From DASTSN01 sp035760665 (lineage in GTDB: Bacteria; Bacteroidota; Bacteroidia; Chitinophagales; Chitinophagaceae), in NCBI GenBank assembly GCA_035760665.1, contig DASTSN010000031.1, positions 1 through 64,000 on the forward strand: a stretch of DNA of 64,000 nt. The letters are read 5' to 3'. Each line of letters begins with the position of its first letter. The stretch's first letter is position 1. The notes under the pieces are model-generated. The model was given only the letters and a program-made list of their open reading frames with translations, had not been told where the DNA came from and did not search any database. Made by a program: the position numbers and the translations under genes. Below, one piece after another: positions 50,521 to 60,643 of the stretch.

Positions 50521-51516
50521 ATGAAAAAGTCTATCCTTTTTGTATCCAGTTGTTTCTGCTTATCTCTTACCCTTTCTGTTAATTCCATCGCACAGATTAG
50601 TGTTGTGTCAACCAAGGGCTATATTGTAGATATTAACGTGCAGCCTGTTGCCATAGTGCCTTCATCCAGCACAAACTGCAGGTGGGGTTACAATTACAAC
50701 GTTCAGTTGAGTTATACAATTTTATTCCGCGGTACTAATATCCCCGGATCTTTGTATACGCTGCAGGGTAATGTAGGTTGTGGAACGAATGCTAATTTCT
50801 TCAGTTTACCGAGAAGTCAAAGCAATGGTACGGTTACCAGCCAGTCAAATCCGTGGAGGTCCGTTAGTGATTGCTCAACAGCGACTGTCAGTTCATTAAA
50901 CTGTAATACAGTTGCTATCAGGATTAACGGCCCTGGTATTAGTGACAGGACTATTTCTTATCCTGTTGTTTACACTCCTTTGCCGGTTACTTTGATAAAT
51001 TTTTCGGCTACACCTGTAGGTAATAAAATTAAAATCGCCTGGAGCACCGCTACAGAAACCAATAATGCTTTCTTTACCGTGGAGCGGTCATCGGATGGGA
51101 GCGACTGGGTTAGTGTTGCCCGTATTGAAGGCGCCGGTAATTCTACCGTGCAGCTCCAATATATTACTTATGATGATGCAGCACCTGCAGGAACGGTATA
51201 TTACAGGCTAAAGCAAACGGATCTTGATGGGAAATTTGTGTATTCCACGGTTGTGGCAGTACAGGCACCCGGAAGCAAGCATTCAATTGGTATCTACCCG
51301 ATCCCAAACAGGAGCAATACCATTACAATAACCGGCATCAGCAATTACAGCAACTACCGGTTATCCCTGTGCGATGCCAGTGGGCAGGTACTTTTTTCAG
51401 GGGTGCTGTCGTCCCCCTCTTTGAGTTTACCCACGCTGAATCCCGGAATTTATATTATTAGCTTTGACAATAGAACAACGGGCGAAAAAACTGTACAGCG
51501 GTATGTGAAATTATAG
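50521..51516 (+). CDS. T9SS-secreted protein with C-terminal sorting domain (type A)
   Basis: A 331-residue protein starting MKKSILFVSSCFCLSLTLSVNSIAQ, a signal peptide. The middle is beta-rich and includes LPVTLINFSATPVGNKIKIAWSTATETNNAFFTVERSSDG, a common linker before the C-terminal domain. The last 75 residues (IYPIPNRSNTITITGISNYSNYRLSLCDASGQVLFSG...VQRYVKL) form a type A T9SS sorting domain. It is therefore probably exported to the cell surface. The passenger has no recognised enzymatic motif. Confidence 0.85.
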   Translation: MKKSILFVSSCFCLSLTLSVNSIAQISVVSTKGYIVDINVQPVAIVPSSSTNCRWGYNYNVQLSYTILFRGTNIPGSLYTLQGNVGCGTNANFFSLPRSQSNGTVTSQSNPWRSVSDCSTATVSSLNCNTVAIRINGPGISDRTISYPVVYTPLPVTLINFSATPVGNKIKIAWSTATETNNAFFTVERSSDGSDWVSVARIEGAGNSTVQLQYITYDDAAPAGTVYYRLKQTDLDGKFVYSTVVAVQAPGSKHSIGIYPIPNRSNTITITGISNYSNYRLSLCDASGQVLFSGVLSSPSLSLPTLNPGIYIISFDNRTTGEKTVQRYVKL

Positions 51517-51612
51517 CCTGTCGGTTTGCAGTAGTACATTCATACTGGCCATAATTGCCTGCACTAAACAAAAGCTCACTGTTTATGCTGTAGCTTTATT
51601 TGGAAAATACGG

Positions 51613-51954
51613 CTACCAGTATGTTTTTTCCCTGGTAACCTGTTGCCCGTTTTTCCGGTTCAGCACCATCTCAATCTCACGCGGATCACTGACAACTGCT
51701 GCCGAGTCGCCCCAAACACGAACATAAGGACTTAGTCGTTCACCTGCTTGCCGGCCAGTTGGCGTACAAACCTGACCGTTAGCCCAGTGATAATTTTCAC
51801 GCTGATTCATCTGTGAAAACAGCATAAAGGTGCTATATGCAGCTTTTAATAACTGACGACTGGAATCTTTCCTATAAACGGTTTCCCTTTGCTGAGCGAA
51901 AAGCAAGCCTGGAACCAGCACCAGGAGCATTGCTGTGAAATACATCTTTATCAT
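51613..51954 (-). CDS. small exported hypothetical protein
   Basis: From ATG 51954 (MIKMYFTAMLLVLVPGLLFAQ) the protein has 113 residues with a signal peptide. The mature part has SSRQLLKAAYSTFMLFSQMNQRENYHWANGQVCTPTGRQAG. A longer frame from 52029 would put 25 polar residues before the signal peptide, so it is less likely. No family is recognised. The 360 bases to its right (51955-52313) hold no gene that I can support. Confidence 0.6.
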   Translation of the reverse strand: MIKMYFTAMLLVLVPGLLFAQQRETVYRKDSSRQLLKAAYSTFMLFSQMNQRENYHWANGQVCTPTGRQAGERLSPYVRVWGDSAAVVSDPREIEMVLNRKNGQQVTREKTYW

Positions 51955-52313
51955 AGCATGGTTTTTTAATAAATAATAAATTGTTCCACAAATATGTTGC
52001 CGCCGGCCCTTTTTGTGAAAAACTGACAAGAAATCGGCACAATCGTCAATAATAGCAATGCATATAAAACTTTTTTATAAACTATAAGAGCTGGAATAGA
52101 AAGTTGATTATCGAAAAAAACTCCCTGCTCAGCGAATGATATGTCATTCACATCGATGGATATTCGTTGTTTGTCGAAATTGTCATGTGATTTTCATTCT
52201 GGTCGAAGAAATATGGCAGGCTATACGGTCATACCCAAACGGAAAAATCAATAGTGATATATCCTTTTAATGTAAGATCAGGTCATCGTTAAATCCTGGC
52301 AGAAGGAATTGAA

Positions 52314-52811
52314 TTATACATCTTCCTGCTGGTAAGATAACACAAGGCTAGTGATAGTAGTTTCTACCTTCCTGTAGGTAACCCCGGCAGTATCCAGCAT
52401 GCGTCGGGAAGCTTTGAAAATATCGGTATGCGCATATTTGTCGGAGAGGTAAATCACTTCTTTTATGCCGGCTTGTATAATGGCCTTACAACATTCATTG
52501 CAGGGAAAAAGGGCTGTATAAATTTTGCAACCCTGCAAATCAATGCCGATATTATTCAGAATAGCATTCAGTTCGGCGTGGCACACATAAGGATACTTAG
52601 TATCCAGGAATTGGCCCTCTTTGCCCCAGGGAAAATCATCATCGTGGCAGCCGATGGGCAGCCCGTTGTAACCGGCCCCTACAATTTTATTTTTATCATT
52701 GACGATACAGGCTCCTACCTGTGTGGAGGGATCTTTGCTGCGCCTGGCAGATAAAAGCGCAATCCCCATAAAATATTCATCCCATGATATATAACCTTCG
52801 CGTTTCTTCAT
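52314..52811 (-). CDS. dCMP deaminase
   Basis: A 165-residue zinc-dependent deaminase that supplies dUMP for thymidylate synthesis. The active site motif CHAELNAI (His78, Glu80) and zinc ligands PCNECC (Cys104, Cys107) are present. An early stretch SARRSKDPSTQVGACIVN is conserved. ATG 52811 (MKKREGYISWDEYF) is preferred over 52877 because the added 22 residues do not resemble the family. Confidence 0.93.
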   Translation of the reverse strand: MKKREGYISWDEYFMGIALLSARRSKDPSTQVGACIVNDKNKIVGAGYNGLPIGCHDDDFPWGKEGQFLDTKYPYVCHAELNAILNNIGIDLQGCKIYTALFPCNECCKAIIQAGIKEVIYLSDKYAHTDIFKASRRMLDTAGVTYRKVETTITSLVLSYQQEDV

Positions 52812-53019
52812 GCTGCAAAAAGCGGTTGGTTTAAACATACCGGCAATGCACAAGTTAAAGCCAAAATCGATTCCCAAAGCAGCTGGTGAATATTTTATTA
52901 ATTAGCAAGCAACATTCTTTGCTGCAGTTGTTACACGGTGCATGTTCATTTATAAATTATTCAATGGAAGAATAATTGTCTGCAGCTATAATCACTCAAA
53001 TTAACTGTATATTGTTACC

Positions 53020-53889
53020 ATGTTTACGATTGAAAACGAATACTTGTCAGTAGCGGCTGTTTCTAAGGGAGCGGAGCTCAGCAGTCTTTACAACAAAGAA
53101 AAACAGAGGGAGTGTATGTGGCGGGGTGATCCTGCCTGGTGGGGCAAAAAATCTCCTGTATTGTTTCCCATTGTTGGGGCACTGAAAGACAACACATATT
53201 ATTTCAACGGGCAGGCCTATCAGCTGGGTAGGCATGGTTTTGCCCGCGACCGGGAATTTATACCGCAGGAAAACTCTACCACAAGTATGACTTTTTTGCT
53301 GGAAAGTGATGCCAGCACCTTACGGGTATTTCCCTTTCCGTTTCGGCTGAGCATCAGCTACCAGTTACACGAGAAAAGGTTATCGGTACAATACCGGGTT
53401 ACGAATACAGGTTCTGCAGATATGTATTTTTCCATTGGCGGGCATCCAGCCTTTGCGGTCCCTTTTTCACCAGGTGACTCATACAATAACTATGTTTTAC
53501 TATTTGATGAAGCTGAAGAAGCAGGCCGCTGGCCAATTACGCCAGAAGGTTTACTGAAAGCAAATCCTGAACCTTTGCTGAATAACAACAATATATTGCC
53601 GTTGACCAAACAACTGTTCTACAATGATGCAGTTGTCTTTAAAAACCTGCGTTCAGGCAGTGTGGCAATTATTGCCAAGCATGCACCTGAAAAGCTAACG
53701 GTGGATTTTACCGGCTTCCCATATCTTGGCATCTGGACAGCCCATGATGCAGACTTTGTTTGCATTGAACCCTGGTGCGGCATTGCCGACAGTATAGCTA
53801 CCAATCAGCAACTCACAGAAAAAGAAGGGATAAACTGCCTGGCTGCTCGGGATACGTTTAAGCGCAGCTGGTCAGTAACAATTGATTGA
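53020..53889 (+). CDS. aldose 1-epimerase family protein
   Basis: A 289-residue galactose mutarotase-like beta-sandwich. The N-terminus MFTIENEYLSVAAVSKGAELSSLYNKE and segments WGKKSPVLFPIVGALKDN, GRHGFARDREF, IGGHPAFAVPFSPGD and CIEPWCGIADS match the family of aldose epimerase-related enzymes. The catalytic His and Glu are probably in RHGFAR/GGHPAF and the LGIWTA-CIEPW region. Sugar specificity is not determined. Confidence 0.9.
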   Translation: MFTIENEYLSVAAVSKGAELSSLYNKEKQRECMWRGDPAWWGKKSPVLFPIVGALKDNTYYFNGQAYQLGRHGFARDREFIPQENSTTSMTFLLESDASTLRVFPFPFRLSISYQLHEKRLSVQYRVTNTGSADMYFSIGGHPAFAVPFSPGDSYNNYVLLFDEAEEAGRWPITPEGLLKANPEPLLNNNNILPLTKQLFYNDAVVFKNLRSGSVAIIAKHAPEKLTVDFTGFPYLGIWTAHDADFVCIEPWCGIADSIATNQQLTEKEGINCLAARDTFKRSWSVTID

Positions 53890-53893
53890 TACA

Positions 53894-54664
53894 TCAGGCA
53901 GATGTTATGTCTAGGGCTTTAATTTCCGATTTATACGCAGGCGGTAAGAGCATGGCTTTCAGTAAGCCGTCCAGTTTTATTTTCTTACAAAGTTTATAAA
54001 TGACTAATACGGGTGGCAGCCATGAAAATTTTCTCATCCCTAATAATACACGAACCCGTTCCGGTACAATTAGTTTTTGCGTCTCCAGTAAAATCTTGTA
54101 TCGCATAAAGCCAAGATTTTTTTTGTACTGGAGATACAGGTCAGTTGTGTAATTGCTTATCGCCAGGTCTTCTTGCAGGTGCAGTTGTTGTGCGGATAGC
54201 CAACCGGCATAGTTTTGTGGCAAGGCCGGTATTCCCATGCGAGTACCCACCCGGTAAAATACCTGGAATACTTCTTCCTTCTCTGCGTTGCTTAAACGAT
54301 TTTCCAGTAATTCATACGAGGCGATGGAGTAGTGGATCAGCATGAACAAAACATCCCGGTATGCCCAATCAGGCATTTTATATCCACGGCTGTCTTCAAC
54401 GCCCTTGTGTATCGCCGTAATTTTATCAATGTTATTTAAGGCTACTTCTTTTTCGGCAAAAACAATGTCCCTCGCATAACGTACTGTAGAGAACAAACGC
54501 CCGAGCGGATCAGAAGGAAGACGACCGGTAAAGTATAACCAGTCGACAGCTTTGTTAAGGGCAAATTCAGCAGAGGCGCCGGCAAAAATAAAGAGTACCG
54601 TATCGCTGCTGCCCCAGATTTTCCTGACTACGGAATCTTTATCTACAAAAAACTCCATATTCAA
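53894..54664 (-). CDS. oxygenase MpaB-family (DUF2236-type) protein
   Basis: A 256-residue protein with the family pattern KIWGSSDTVLFIFAGASAEFALNKAVDWLYFTGRLP and GRLFSTVRYARDIVFAE near the N-terminus. A mid-protein WAYRDVLFMLIHYSIASYELL helix follows, with the expected His in the LIHYS motif. MpaB-type proteins bind heme and some cleave unsaturated chains. It is leftward and convergent with the aldose epimerase gene. Function in this organism is unknown. Confidence 0.8.
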   Translation of the reverse strand: MNMEFFVDKDSVVRKIWGSSDTVLFIFAGASAEFALNKAVDWLYFTGRLPSDPLGRLFSTVRYARDIVFAEKEVALNNIDKITAIHKGVEDSRGYKMPDWAYRDVLFMLIHYSIASYELLENRLSNAEKEEVFQVFYRVGTRMGIPALPQNYAGWLSAQQLHLQEDLAISNYTTDLYLQYKKNLGFMRYKILLETQKLIVPERVRVLLGMRKFSWLPPVLVIYKLCKKIKLDGLLKAMLLPPAYKSEIKALDITSA

Positions 54665-54743
54665 ATGTAAACAACCCTCGCAAAGAATGTCTTTTCTTTT
54701 TTGCCCGGAAAGACGTTCACCAATAACTTTAATAACTTAAACA

Positions 54744-55733
54744 ATGACCATGAATGCTATCCGTTGGGGGATCATCGGCTGTGGCGATGTAACCGAGGTA
54801 AAAAGCGGGCCGGCTTTTCAGAAAATCCCGGGATCATCGCTGGTGGCTGTTATGCGCAGGGACGGGGTAAAAGCCAAAGACTATGCCCACCGGCATGGCG
54901 TGCCGCGGTGGTACGATGATGCGGGGAAGCTGATCCACGACCCGGATGTGAATGCAATTTATGTGGCTACTCCTCCTGCCTCGCATGAACAATATACGCT
55001 GGCAGCCTTACAGGCAGGAAAACCCGTGTACGTAGAAAAGCCTGTGAGCCTGGATGCCGCATCGGCGCGGCGCATGGCTGCTGCTGCAAAAAAAGAAAAT
55101 GGAAAACTAACGGTTGCCCATTATCGTCGCGCACAGCCTATGTTTATCACTATACGTCAATTGCTACAGCAAAAAATAATTGGCGAGCCACGCTGTGTAA
55201 ATCTGCAATACTACCGCGCTGCTCTTACCCCGGAAGAATTAAAAACCCCTAAAATGAGCTGGCGGGTAAACCCAGCAGTTTCGGGGGGCGGATTGTTTCA
55301 TGATCTGTCTCCGCACCAGCTCGATCTGATGCTTTATTTTTTTGGTGCCGTTAAAGCTTCGGCAGGGTTTTCACTGAACCAGGCTGGCTTGTATGCTGCT
55401 GATGATATAGTAGCAGGTGAAATTCTTTTTGCATCCGGAGTTGTCTTCTCCGGTCAATGGTGTTTTACGGTATCAGCCGGCCAGCAAAAAGATTATTGCG
55501 AGATCACCGGGTCGGACGGCAGTATTGGGTTTAGTGTTTTCGGAGAGTCTGTGATAACTGTTACAACAAAAACTGCGACAAAACAATTACACTTCGATAA
55601 ACTGCAGCATGTACAGGAACCTATGATCCGCCTGGTGACTGATTTTTTTCTAGGCCACAGCAACAATCCCTGTCCGGCAGAGGAGGCTGTTACCGTCATG
55701 GAGCTAATGGATAGCTTTACAACCGCGGGCTGA
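54744..55733 (+). CDS. Gfo/Idh/MocA-family oxidoreductase
   Basis: A 329-residue NAD(P)-dependent sugar-type dehydrogenase. The Rossmann motif WGIIGCGDVTE is at residues 8-18, the conserved EKPVSLDAASARRM (EKP motif, catalytic Lys) near 97-110, and the C-terminal barrel follows with SGGGLFHDLSPHQLDLMLYFFG, which holds the His/Asp substrate-binding pair. Substrate is unknown. ATG 54750 is a possible start two codons later. Confidence 0.92.
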   Translation: MTMNAIRWGIIGCGDVTEVKSGPAFQKIPGSSLVAVMRRDGVKAKDYAHRHGVPRWYDDAGKLIHDPDVNAIYVATPPASHEQYTLAALQAGKPVYVEKPVSLDAASARRMAAAAKKENGKLTVAHYRRAQPMFITIRQLLQQKIIGEPRCVNLQYYRAALTPEELKTPKMSWRVNPAVSGGGLFHDLSPHQLDLMLYFFGAVKASAGFSLNQAGLYAADDIVAGEILFASGVVFSGQWCFTVSAGQQKDYCEITGSDGSIGFSVFGESVITVTTKTATKQLHFDKLQHVQEPMIRLVTDFFLGHSNNPCPAEEAVTVMELMDSFTTAG

Positions 55734-55928
55734 TGGTGAATTGCGGGTGTGCATCTGCATTTAACACACGTATATTCCCGATTGCATACAGGTAAACTTT
55801 CTGCAAGTAATGCTTGCAAAACCGGGAACTGACTGCTGTTAAAATAAAAAAAGTTGGTAGTCGTTTAAACCCATGGAATGGTAGGAAGTCTATTCCTGAA
55901 CATTACCAAAAAAATAAAAAACTACTTT

Positions 55929-56855
55929 ATGAAAATGAAGATCCTTTCACTTTCCGCATTATTTGTATCACTGGCGATTTTTTTCACTGCCTGTAAAAAA
56001 GATAACAGCAATACTTCCGGGAATACCGACTATACAGCCGAATTGTCTGTACAGGCCGACGACCAGGAACAGTTTTCATCTGAAATGGATGCCATTGCCG
56101 ATGATGCCAATACTGCCGTGAGTGCAGAGTCATCCATTAGCGGAAAAGTGCAGTCATTAATTTGTGATGCTACGGTAACGGCCGATACAACAGGTGACCC
56201 CAAAACGATCACAATTACCTATGACGGTACAAACTGTCTTGGTAACCGCACCCGCACTGGCGTTGTAATTTTATCCATGCCTAAATCCATGCACTGGAAA
56301 GACCAGGGCGCTGTTTTGACTATTACGGTGCAAAACTTAAAAATTACCCGGATTCGTGACAACAAAAGCATTACAATCAACGGTACAAAAACAATCACTA
56401 ACGTAACGGGCGGTTTATTACCCGAACTGGCATCGCATGGTACGATTACACATACTATTAATAGTGATGGCATGTCGGTTACCTTTGGCGATGGTACACA
56501 ACGTACATGGAAAATTGCCGAGCAAAGAACCTTCACCTATAACAATGGTATAGTCATTACAGTAAGTGGCACGCATACCGAAGGAGCAGCTACCGGTATT
56601 TTGGTGTGGGGTACTAACCGCATGGGTAATGCGTTTAGCTGTGCTATTACGGATCCGCTGGTGGTACGTCAGGACTGTGATTTCAGGTTGGTAAGCGGAA
56701 CAGCGGTACATACAAGGGGCACCGTTACAGCAACAATCACTTTTGGCCTGGACGCAAACGGTAACCCGGTTTCCTGTCCCTCTGGTTCTTATTATTTCAA
56801 ACTGGTTTGGGTGGGATTAAATGGCAACAGCCACACGATTATTTTCCCTTATTAA
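55929..56855 (+). CDS. hypothetical lipoprotein
   Basis: A 308-residue protein from MKMKILSLSALFVSLAIFFTACKK. The lipobox FTAC (Cys22) is followed by KKDNSN, a polar tail that may favour surface exposure. The mature part is all-beta in appearance and rich in Thr and Val (TVTADTTGDPKTITITYDGTNC, TGVVILSMPKS). No family is recognised. A hairpin terminator follows 20 bases after the stop. Confidence 0.75.
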   Translation: MKMKILSLSALFVSLAIFFTACKKDNSNTSGNTDYTAELSVQADDQEQFSSEMDAIADDANTAVSAESSISGKVQSLICDATVTADTTGDPKTITITYDGTNCLGNRTRTGVVILSMPKSMHWKDQGAVLTITVQNLKITRIRDNKSITINGTKTITNVTGGLLPELASHGTITHTINSDGMSVTFGDGTQRTWKIAEQRTFTYNNGIVITVSGTHTEGAATGILVWGTNRMGNAFSCAITDPLVVRQDCDFRLVSGTAVHTRGTVTATITFGLDANGNPVSCPSGSYYFKLVWVGLNGNSHTIIFPY

Positions 56856-56875
56856 ATTTGAGTAACAGGTTTTAT

Positions 56876-56908
56876 AAGCGTCGTTGCGGGAAGCAGCGGC
56901 GCTTTTTT
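56876..56908 (+). terminator. rho-independent terminator after the lipoprotein gene
   Basis: AAGCGTCGTTGC and GCAGCGGCGCTT form a stem with two mismatches around GGGAA, followed by a T run. It ends the lipoprotein transcript before hutI. Confidence 0.75.
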
Positions 56909-56973
56909 ATTAGTAAGATAAGAAGCGACATTCCGGCTGTAAACAGAAATGAATTTAGCCTATATTGCAGGTA

Positions 56974-58242
56974 ATGCCAACGACGGTATTTATCAATATT
57001 AAACAACTGGTGAATGTTAGGTCTCGCACGCGGTTGCTGCACGGGAAAGAAATGGCGGAACTGCCCTGCACTGATAACGCTTACCTGATTGTGGAAGATG
57101 GACTGATAACAGAAACCGGTAGCATGGACGCCTTTCGTTATCAGGTAAGCGATTTTAACGATCATATAAACGCGGCAGGCTGTCTTGTGCTTCCCTGCTG
57201 GTGCGATAGTCATACCCATCTTGTTTTTCCGGCGAGCCGCGAAGATGAGTTTGTTGACAAAATCAGGGGTGCCGGTTATGCCGAAATTGCTGCAAAGGGT
57301 GGGGGAATTTTAAATTCCGCCCGTAAACTGGCAGCAATGTCAGAGGATGCACTCTTCATAGCTGCGTGGAAACGGCTTGGTGAAATTGCGGCGACGGGAA
57401 CCGGTGCAGTAGAAATCAAAAGCGGCTATGGCTTATCGGTAGAAACTGAACTGAAAATGCTGCGGGTGATCAAACGGTTAAAAGAAAAATCATCACTTTC
57501 CATAAAAGCCACATTTCTGGGTGCCCATGCTTACCCGCTGGGATATAAAGACAATCATCCAGCTTATATACGGTTATTGGTTGAAGAAATGCTACCTGTC
57601 ATCGCCAGGGAAAAACTGGCAGATTACATTGATGTGTTTTGTGAAACAGGCTTTTTTTCTCCTGAAGAAACGGAGCAGGTTTGTCGCGCTGGCAGGCAGG
57701 CAGGTCTGCAGCCACGCCTGCACGTTAACCAGTTAAACAGTATCGGGGGGATTGAAACCGGTATAAAAACCGGAGCTGTTTCGCTCGATCATCTCGAAAC
57801 ACTTACAGCCGCAGAAATTGAATTACTGAGCGGTGCAAAAGCATTGCCGACGGGTGAAACCTGGCAAGGGGTTTGCACATTATTGCCTACGGCTGCCTTT
57901 TTTTTGAGGATGCCTTTTCAACCCGCGAGAGCATTACTGGAAGCAGGCTGCGCGGTGGCGCTGGCTTCTGATTACAACCCGGGGTCATCGCCTTCCGGAA
58001 ATATGAATTTTGTTGTATCGCTTGCTTGTATCCAGATGAAGATGCTGCCAGCGGAAGCTATTAATGCCGCTACCATCAACGGAGCCTATGCATTGGAACT
58101 GGGTGATGTGCTGGGTAGTATTACAGCAGGTAAAAAAGCTAACCTTATTTTAACGAAACCTGTGCCGTCGTTAGCTTACCTTCCTTATTCCTTTGGTTCC
58201 TGCCTTGTTGATAAAGTCATGATCAGCGGCAGCTGGTTGTAA
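56974..58242 (+). CDS. hutI: imidazolonepropionase
   Basis: HutI hydrolyses imidazolone propionate to formiminoglutamate in histidine degradation. It is a 422-residue amidohydrolase-fold protein with metal ligands in DSHTHLVFPASREDEF near residues 75-90, GAHAYPLGYKDN, and HVNQLNSIGGIETG with its His. The start MPTTVFINIKQL at 56974 fits, while the ATG at 56965 is also in frame. Formimidoylglutamase follows 1.3 kb downstream. Confidence 0.94.
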   Translation: MPTTVFINIKQLVNVRSRTRLLHGKEMAELPCTDNAYLIVEDGLITETGSMDAFRYQVSDFNDHINAAGCLVLPCWCDSHTHLVFPASREDEFVDKIRGAGYAEIAAKGGGILNSARKLAAMSEDALFIAAWKRLGEIAATGTGAVEIKSGYGLSVETELKMLRVIKRLKEKSSLSIKATFLGAHAYPLGYKDNHPAYIRLLVEEMLPVIAREKLADYIDVFCETGFFSPEETEQVCRAGRQAGLQPRLHVNQLNSIGGIETGIKTGAVSLDHLETLTAAEIELLSGAKALPTGETWQGVCTLLPTAAFFLRMPFQPARALLEAGCAVALASDYNPGSSPSGNMNFVVSLACIQMKMLPAEAINAATINGAYALELGDVLGSITAGKKANLILTKPVPSLAYLPYSFGSCLVDKVMISGSWL

Positions 58243-58268
58243 AAAAAATCCTTTAATTTCAAAATAGT

Positions 58269-59495
58269 ATGGGTACAATTGATACGGAAGTTTTGCTGAT
58301 AGGCCTTTGTTGCCTCGTTGTGCTGTCTTATTTATTTTCTATAATAAGTAAATACATCCGTATACCCTCTGTGTTGCTATTATTGTTTGCCGGTATCGGT
58401 TTTCGCTTTGTGTCGGATAAATACCAGTTACAAATTGGTATCCCGGAAACACTTATAGAAGCACTTGGCGTTGTGGGGTTAATTATGATTGTGCTGGAAG
58501 CCGGCCTGGATTTGAAATTAGGAAAGGAGAAACTAAAACTTATCCGGAATTCTTTTTTTTCTGCCTTATTTATTTTGATTTTATCGGCGGCGCTGGTAAC
58601 CGGTATCCTGAATTACTGGTTGCAGGAACCGGTGCAAAATTGCCTCGTCTATGCTATCCCGCTTTCGATTATGAGCAGTTCTGTGGTCATACCAAGCATT
58701 CATCCGCTTACTGAGCATAAAAAGGAATTCCTGGTGTATGAAGCTTCTTTTTCTGATATCCTGGGAATTCTCGCATTTAATTATTTTACGGCTGAAAATG
58801 TGCTTTCCTGGAAGTCGGCGGCTTTGTTTGGCGGCAATATTATTATATCAGTTATTTTGTCGCTGCTGCTGTCATTCGTCCTGTTTCTCATATTGGCTAA
58901 AACAAAAATGAACATTAAATTCTTCCTGGTTTTATCCTTGCTGGTGGTTATTTATTCCGGTGGTAAAATGCTGCACCTGCCTTCACTAATTATTATTCTG
59001 GTGTTTGGGCTGATGATTAATAACTGGGAAAAAATCCGCATCAATTTTTTACAAAAATATTTTCCTGTCAGCCAGGTAGAGGGCATCCGGCTTCTGCTGC
59101 ATTCCATCACGGCAGAATCTTCATTCTTGATTCGTACTTTTTTCTTTATTCTGTTCGGGTTCTCTATCACCCTGAATTTTTTGACAGAAACCGAAATCAT
59201 TACAGTTGGCAGCCTGATAGTGCTGGCACTTTTTATCATCCGCCTGCTTTACCTGAAGTTTTTTGTGCGAACCAATGTGTTTCCCGAATCTTTTTTCATC
59301 CCCCGCGGATTGATCACCATCGTCTTGTTTTACAAAATTCCGGCCCAGTTTAAGCTGAATAGTTTCAGCGAAGGAATTTTGTTTTACATCATTCTCACGA
59401 CCAGTATCATTATGGCACTGGGTATGATATTTTACAAAAAGAAAGCAGAAGAAGTGGTAGAGGAAAGCAAATTTGAGGAGTCGGCGATTTTCTGA
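58269..59495 (+). CDS. cation:proton antiporter (CPA family)
   Basis: A 408-residue membrane protein with about twelve hydrophobic segments. The AGLDLKLGKEKLKLI segment near residues 77-92 and the SDILGILAFNYF motif near 163-174 are typical of monovalent cation:proton antiporters of the NhaP/KefB-type fold. It lies 26 bases after hutI and 83 bases before hutG. A role in ion or pH balance during growth on histidine is only suggested by position. Confidence 0.82.
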   Translation: MGTIDTEVLLIGLCCLVVLSYLFSIISKYIRIPSVLLLLFAGIGFRFVSDKYQLQIGIPETLIEALGVVGLIMIVLEAGLDLKLGKEKLKLIRNSFFSALFILILSAALVTGILNYWLQEPVQNCLVYAIPLSIMSSSVVIPSIHPLTEHKKEFLVYEASFSDILGILAFNYFTAENVLSWKSAALFGGNIIISVILSLLLSFVLFLILAKTKMNIKFFLVLSLLVVIYSGGKMLHLPSLIIILVFGLMINNWEKIRINFLQKYFPVSQVEGIRLLLHSITAESSFLIRTFFFILFGFSITLNFLTETEIITVGSLIVLALFIIRLLYLKFFVRTNVFPESFFIPRGLITIVLFYKIPAQFKLNSFSEGILFYIILTTSIIMALGMIFYKKKAEEVVEESKFEESAIF

Positions 59496-59578
59496 TATTC
59501 GATTTTACTGCAGCTGCAGGAAATCATGTGCTCATTTTGTACTGACCGTTGGATTCTTTTTATCCCTAATTTTAGACT

Positions 59579-60643
59579 ATGCAGCATTTCAAGTTTTATA
59601 ACAAGCAGGATATTCTTTCCTTAACCAGGCTACGCCGGTATGAAACCAAACTGGGGGAACGTTTGCTATGTGTCAATGATCCGCTTGCGGCTGAAATATT
59701 CCTGCAGCAAACACCGGCCCGTTATGTGCTGTTTGGCATACCTGAAGATATAGGGGTTAAAGCGAACAAAGGAGTGGGAGGCGCCGATACACTCTGGGTG
59801 CCGTTTCTGCAGGCCTTTTTCAATATCCAGAGTAATGATTTCCTCGCTGGTGATGATCTGGTGATGCTCGGTCATTTTGATTTTGGCGATCTCCTTTACC
59901 TGATTGATACCAATGCCCACGGAGAGGAAGAAAAACTTGAGGCCTATCGCCATGCGGTTCACAGCATTGATGACGAGGTGGAATCGTTGGTCAAATTAAT
60001 AACCGGTGCCGGTAAAATACCTATTGCCATTGGTGGCGGACACAACAATGCTTATCCCTTGCTGAAAGGCGCTGCAAAGGGCTGGCATAAAGCCGGCAGG
60101 ATACCACTTGCGCAGCTTAACTGCATTAATCTGGATGCCCATTGCGATTACCGGCCGATGGAGGGACGGCACAGCGGCAACGCTTTCCGCTACGCGGAAG
60201 AAGACGGGTATTTGCAGAAGTATTGTATCGTTGGACTACAGGAGAATTACCTGCCGCAAAACCTTCGGGTGGATATTGTGAACAATCCCTTTATAGATTG
60301 TATCACGTTTGAAGATATTTTTGTGCACGAAAAGAGAACGTTTATGCAGGCGGTAGCGCATGCTGCAGCATTTACAGATGATACGCTCTGTGGTGTTGAA
60401 CTGGATCTTGACGCGATTGAGAATACACTGAGCAGCTCAGCGACGCCGGCCGGTGTAAGTGCGGTTGATGCCCGCCGGTATGTTTCCTATACCGCCGCGG
60501 TGGCTGAGCCTGCCTATCTGCATATCTGCGAAGGGGCAGCAAGGCTGTCGGACGGGCGGACGAATGAGCTAACGGGCAAACTGGTGAGCTACCTTGTCAG
60601 CGATTTTATTAAATCACATGCAGAAAAAACCTCACGACACTGA
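59579..60643 (+). CDS. hutG: formimidoylglutamase
   Basis: HutG hydrolyses formiminoglutamate to glutamate and formamide. It is a 354-residue ureohydrolase-fold enzyme. Metal-site segments are GGGHNNAYPLLKG (in place of GGDH), NLDAHCDYRPMEGRHSGNAF and GVELDLDAIE. The GRHSGN stretch and the GGGHNN replacement fit formimidoylglutamase rather than arginase or agmatinase. With hutI it forms the last steps of histidine breakdown. Its end overlaps the convergent ABC-F gene by 12 bases. Confidence 0.9.
   Translation: MQHFKFYNKQDILSLTRLRRYETKLGERLLCVNDPLAAEIFLQQTPARYVLFGIPEDIGVKANKGVGGADTLWVPFLQAFFNIQSNDFLAGDDLVMLGHFDFGDLLYLIDTNAHGEEEKLEAYRHAVHSIDDEVESLVKLITGAGKIPIAIGGGHNNAYPLLKGAAKGWHKAGRIPLAQLNCINLDAHCDYRPMEGRHSGNAFRYAEEDGYLQKYCIVGLQENYLPQNLRVDIVNNPFIDCITFEDIFVHEKRTFMQAVAHAAAFTDDTLCGVELDLDAIENTLSSSATPAGVSAVDARRYVSYTAAVAEPAYLHICEGAARLSDGRTNELTGKLVSYLVSDFIKSHAEKTSRH

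Noticed and set aside
51955..52313. Search for a gene or RNA in a 360-base gap
   Set aside because: Only a short minus frame of 61 codons without motifs was seen. No hairpin of note or tRNA-like fold was found.
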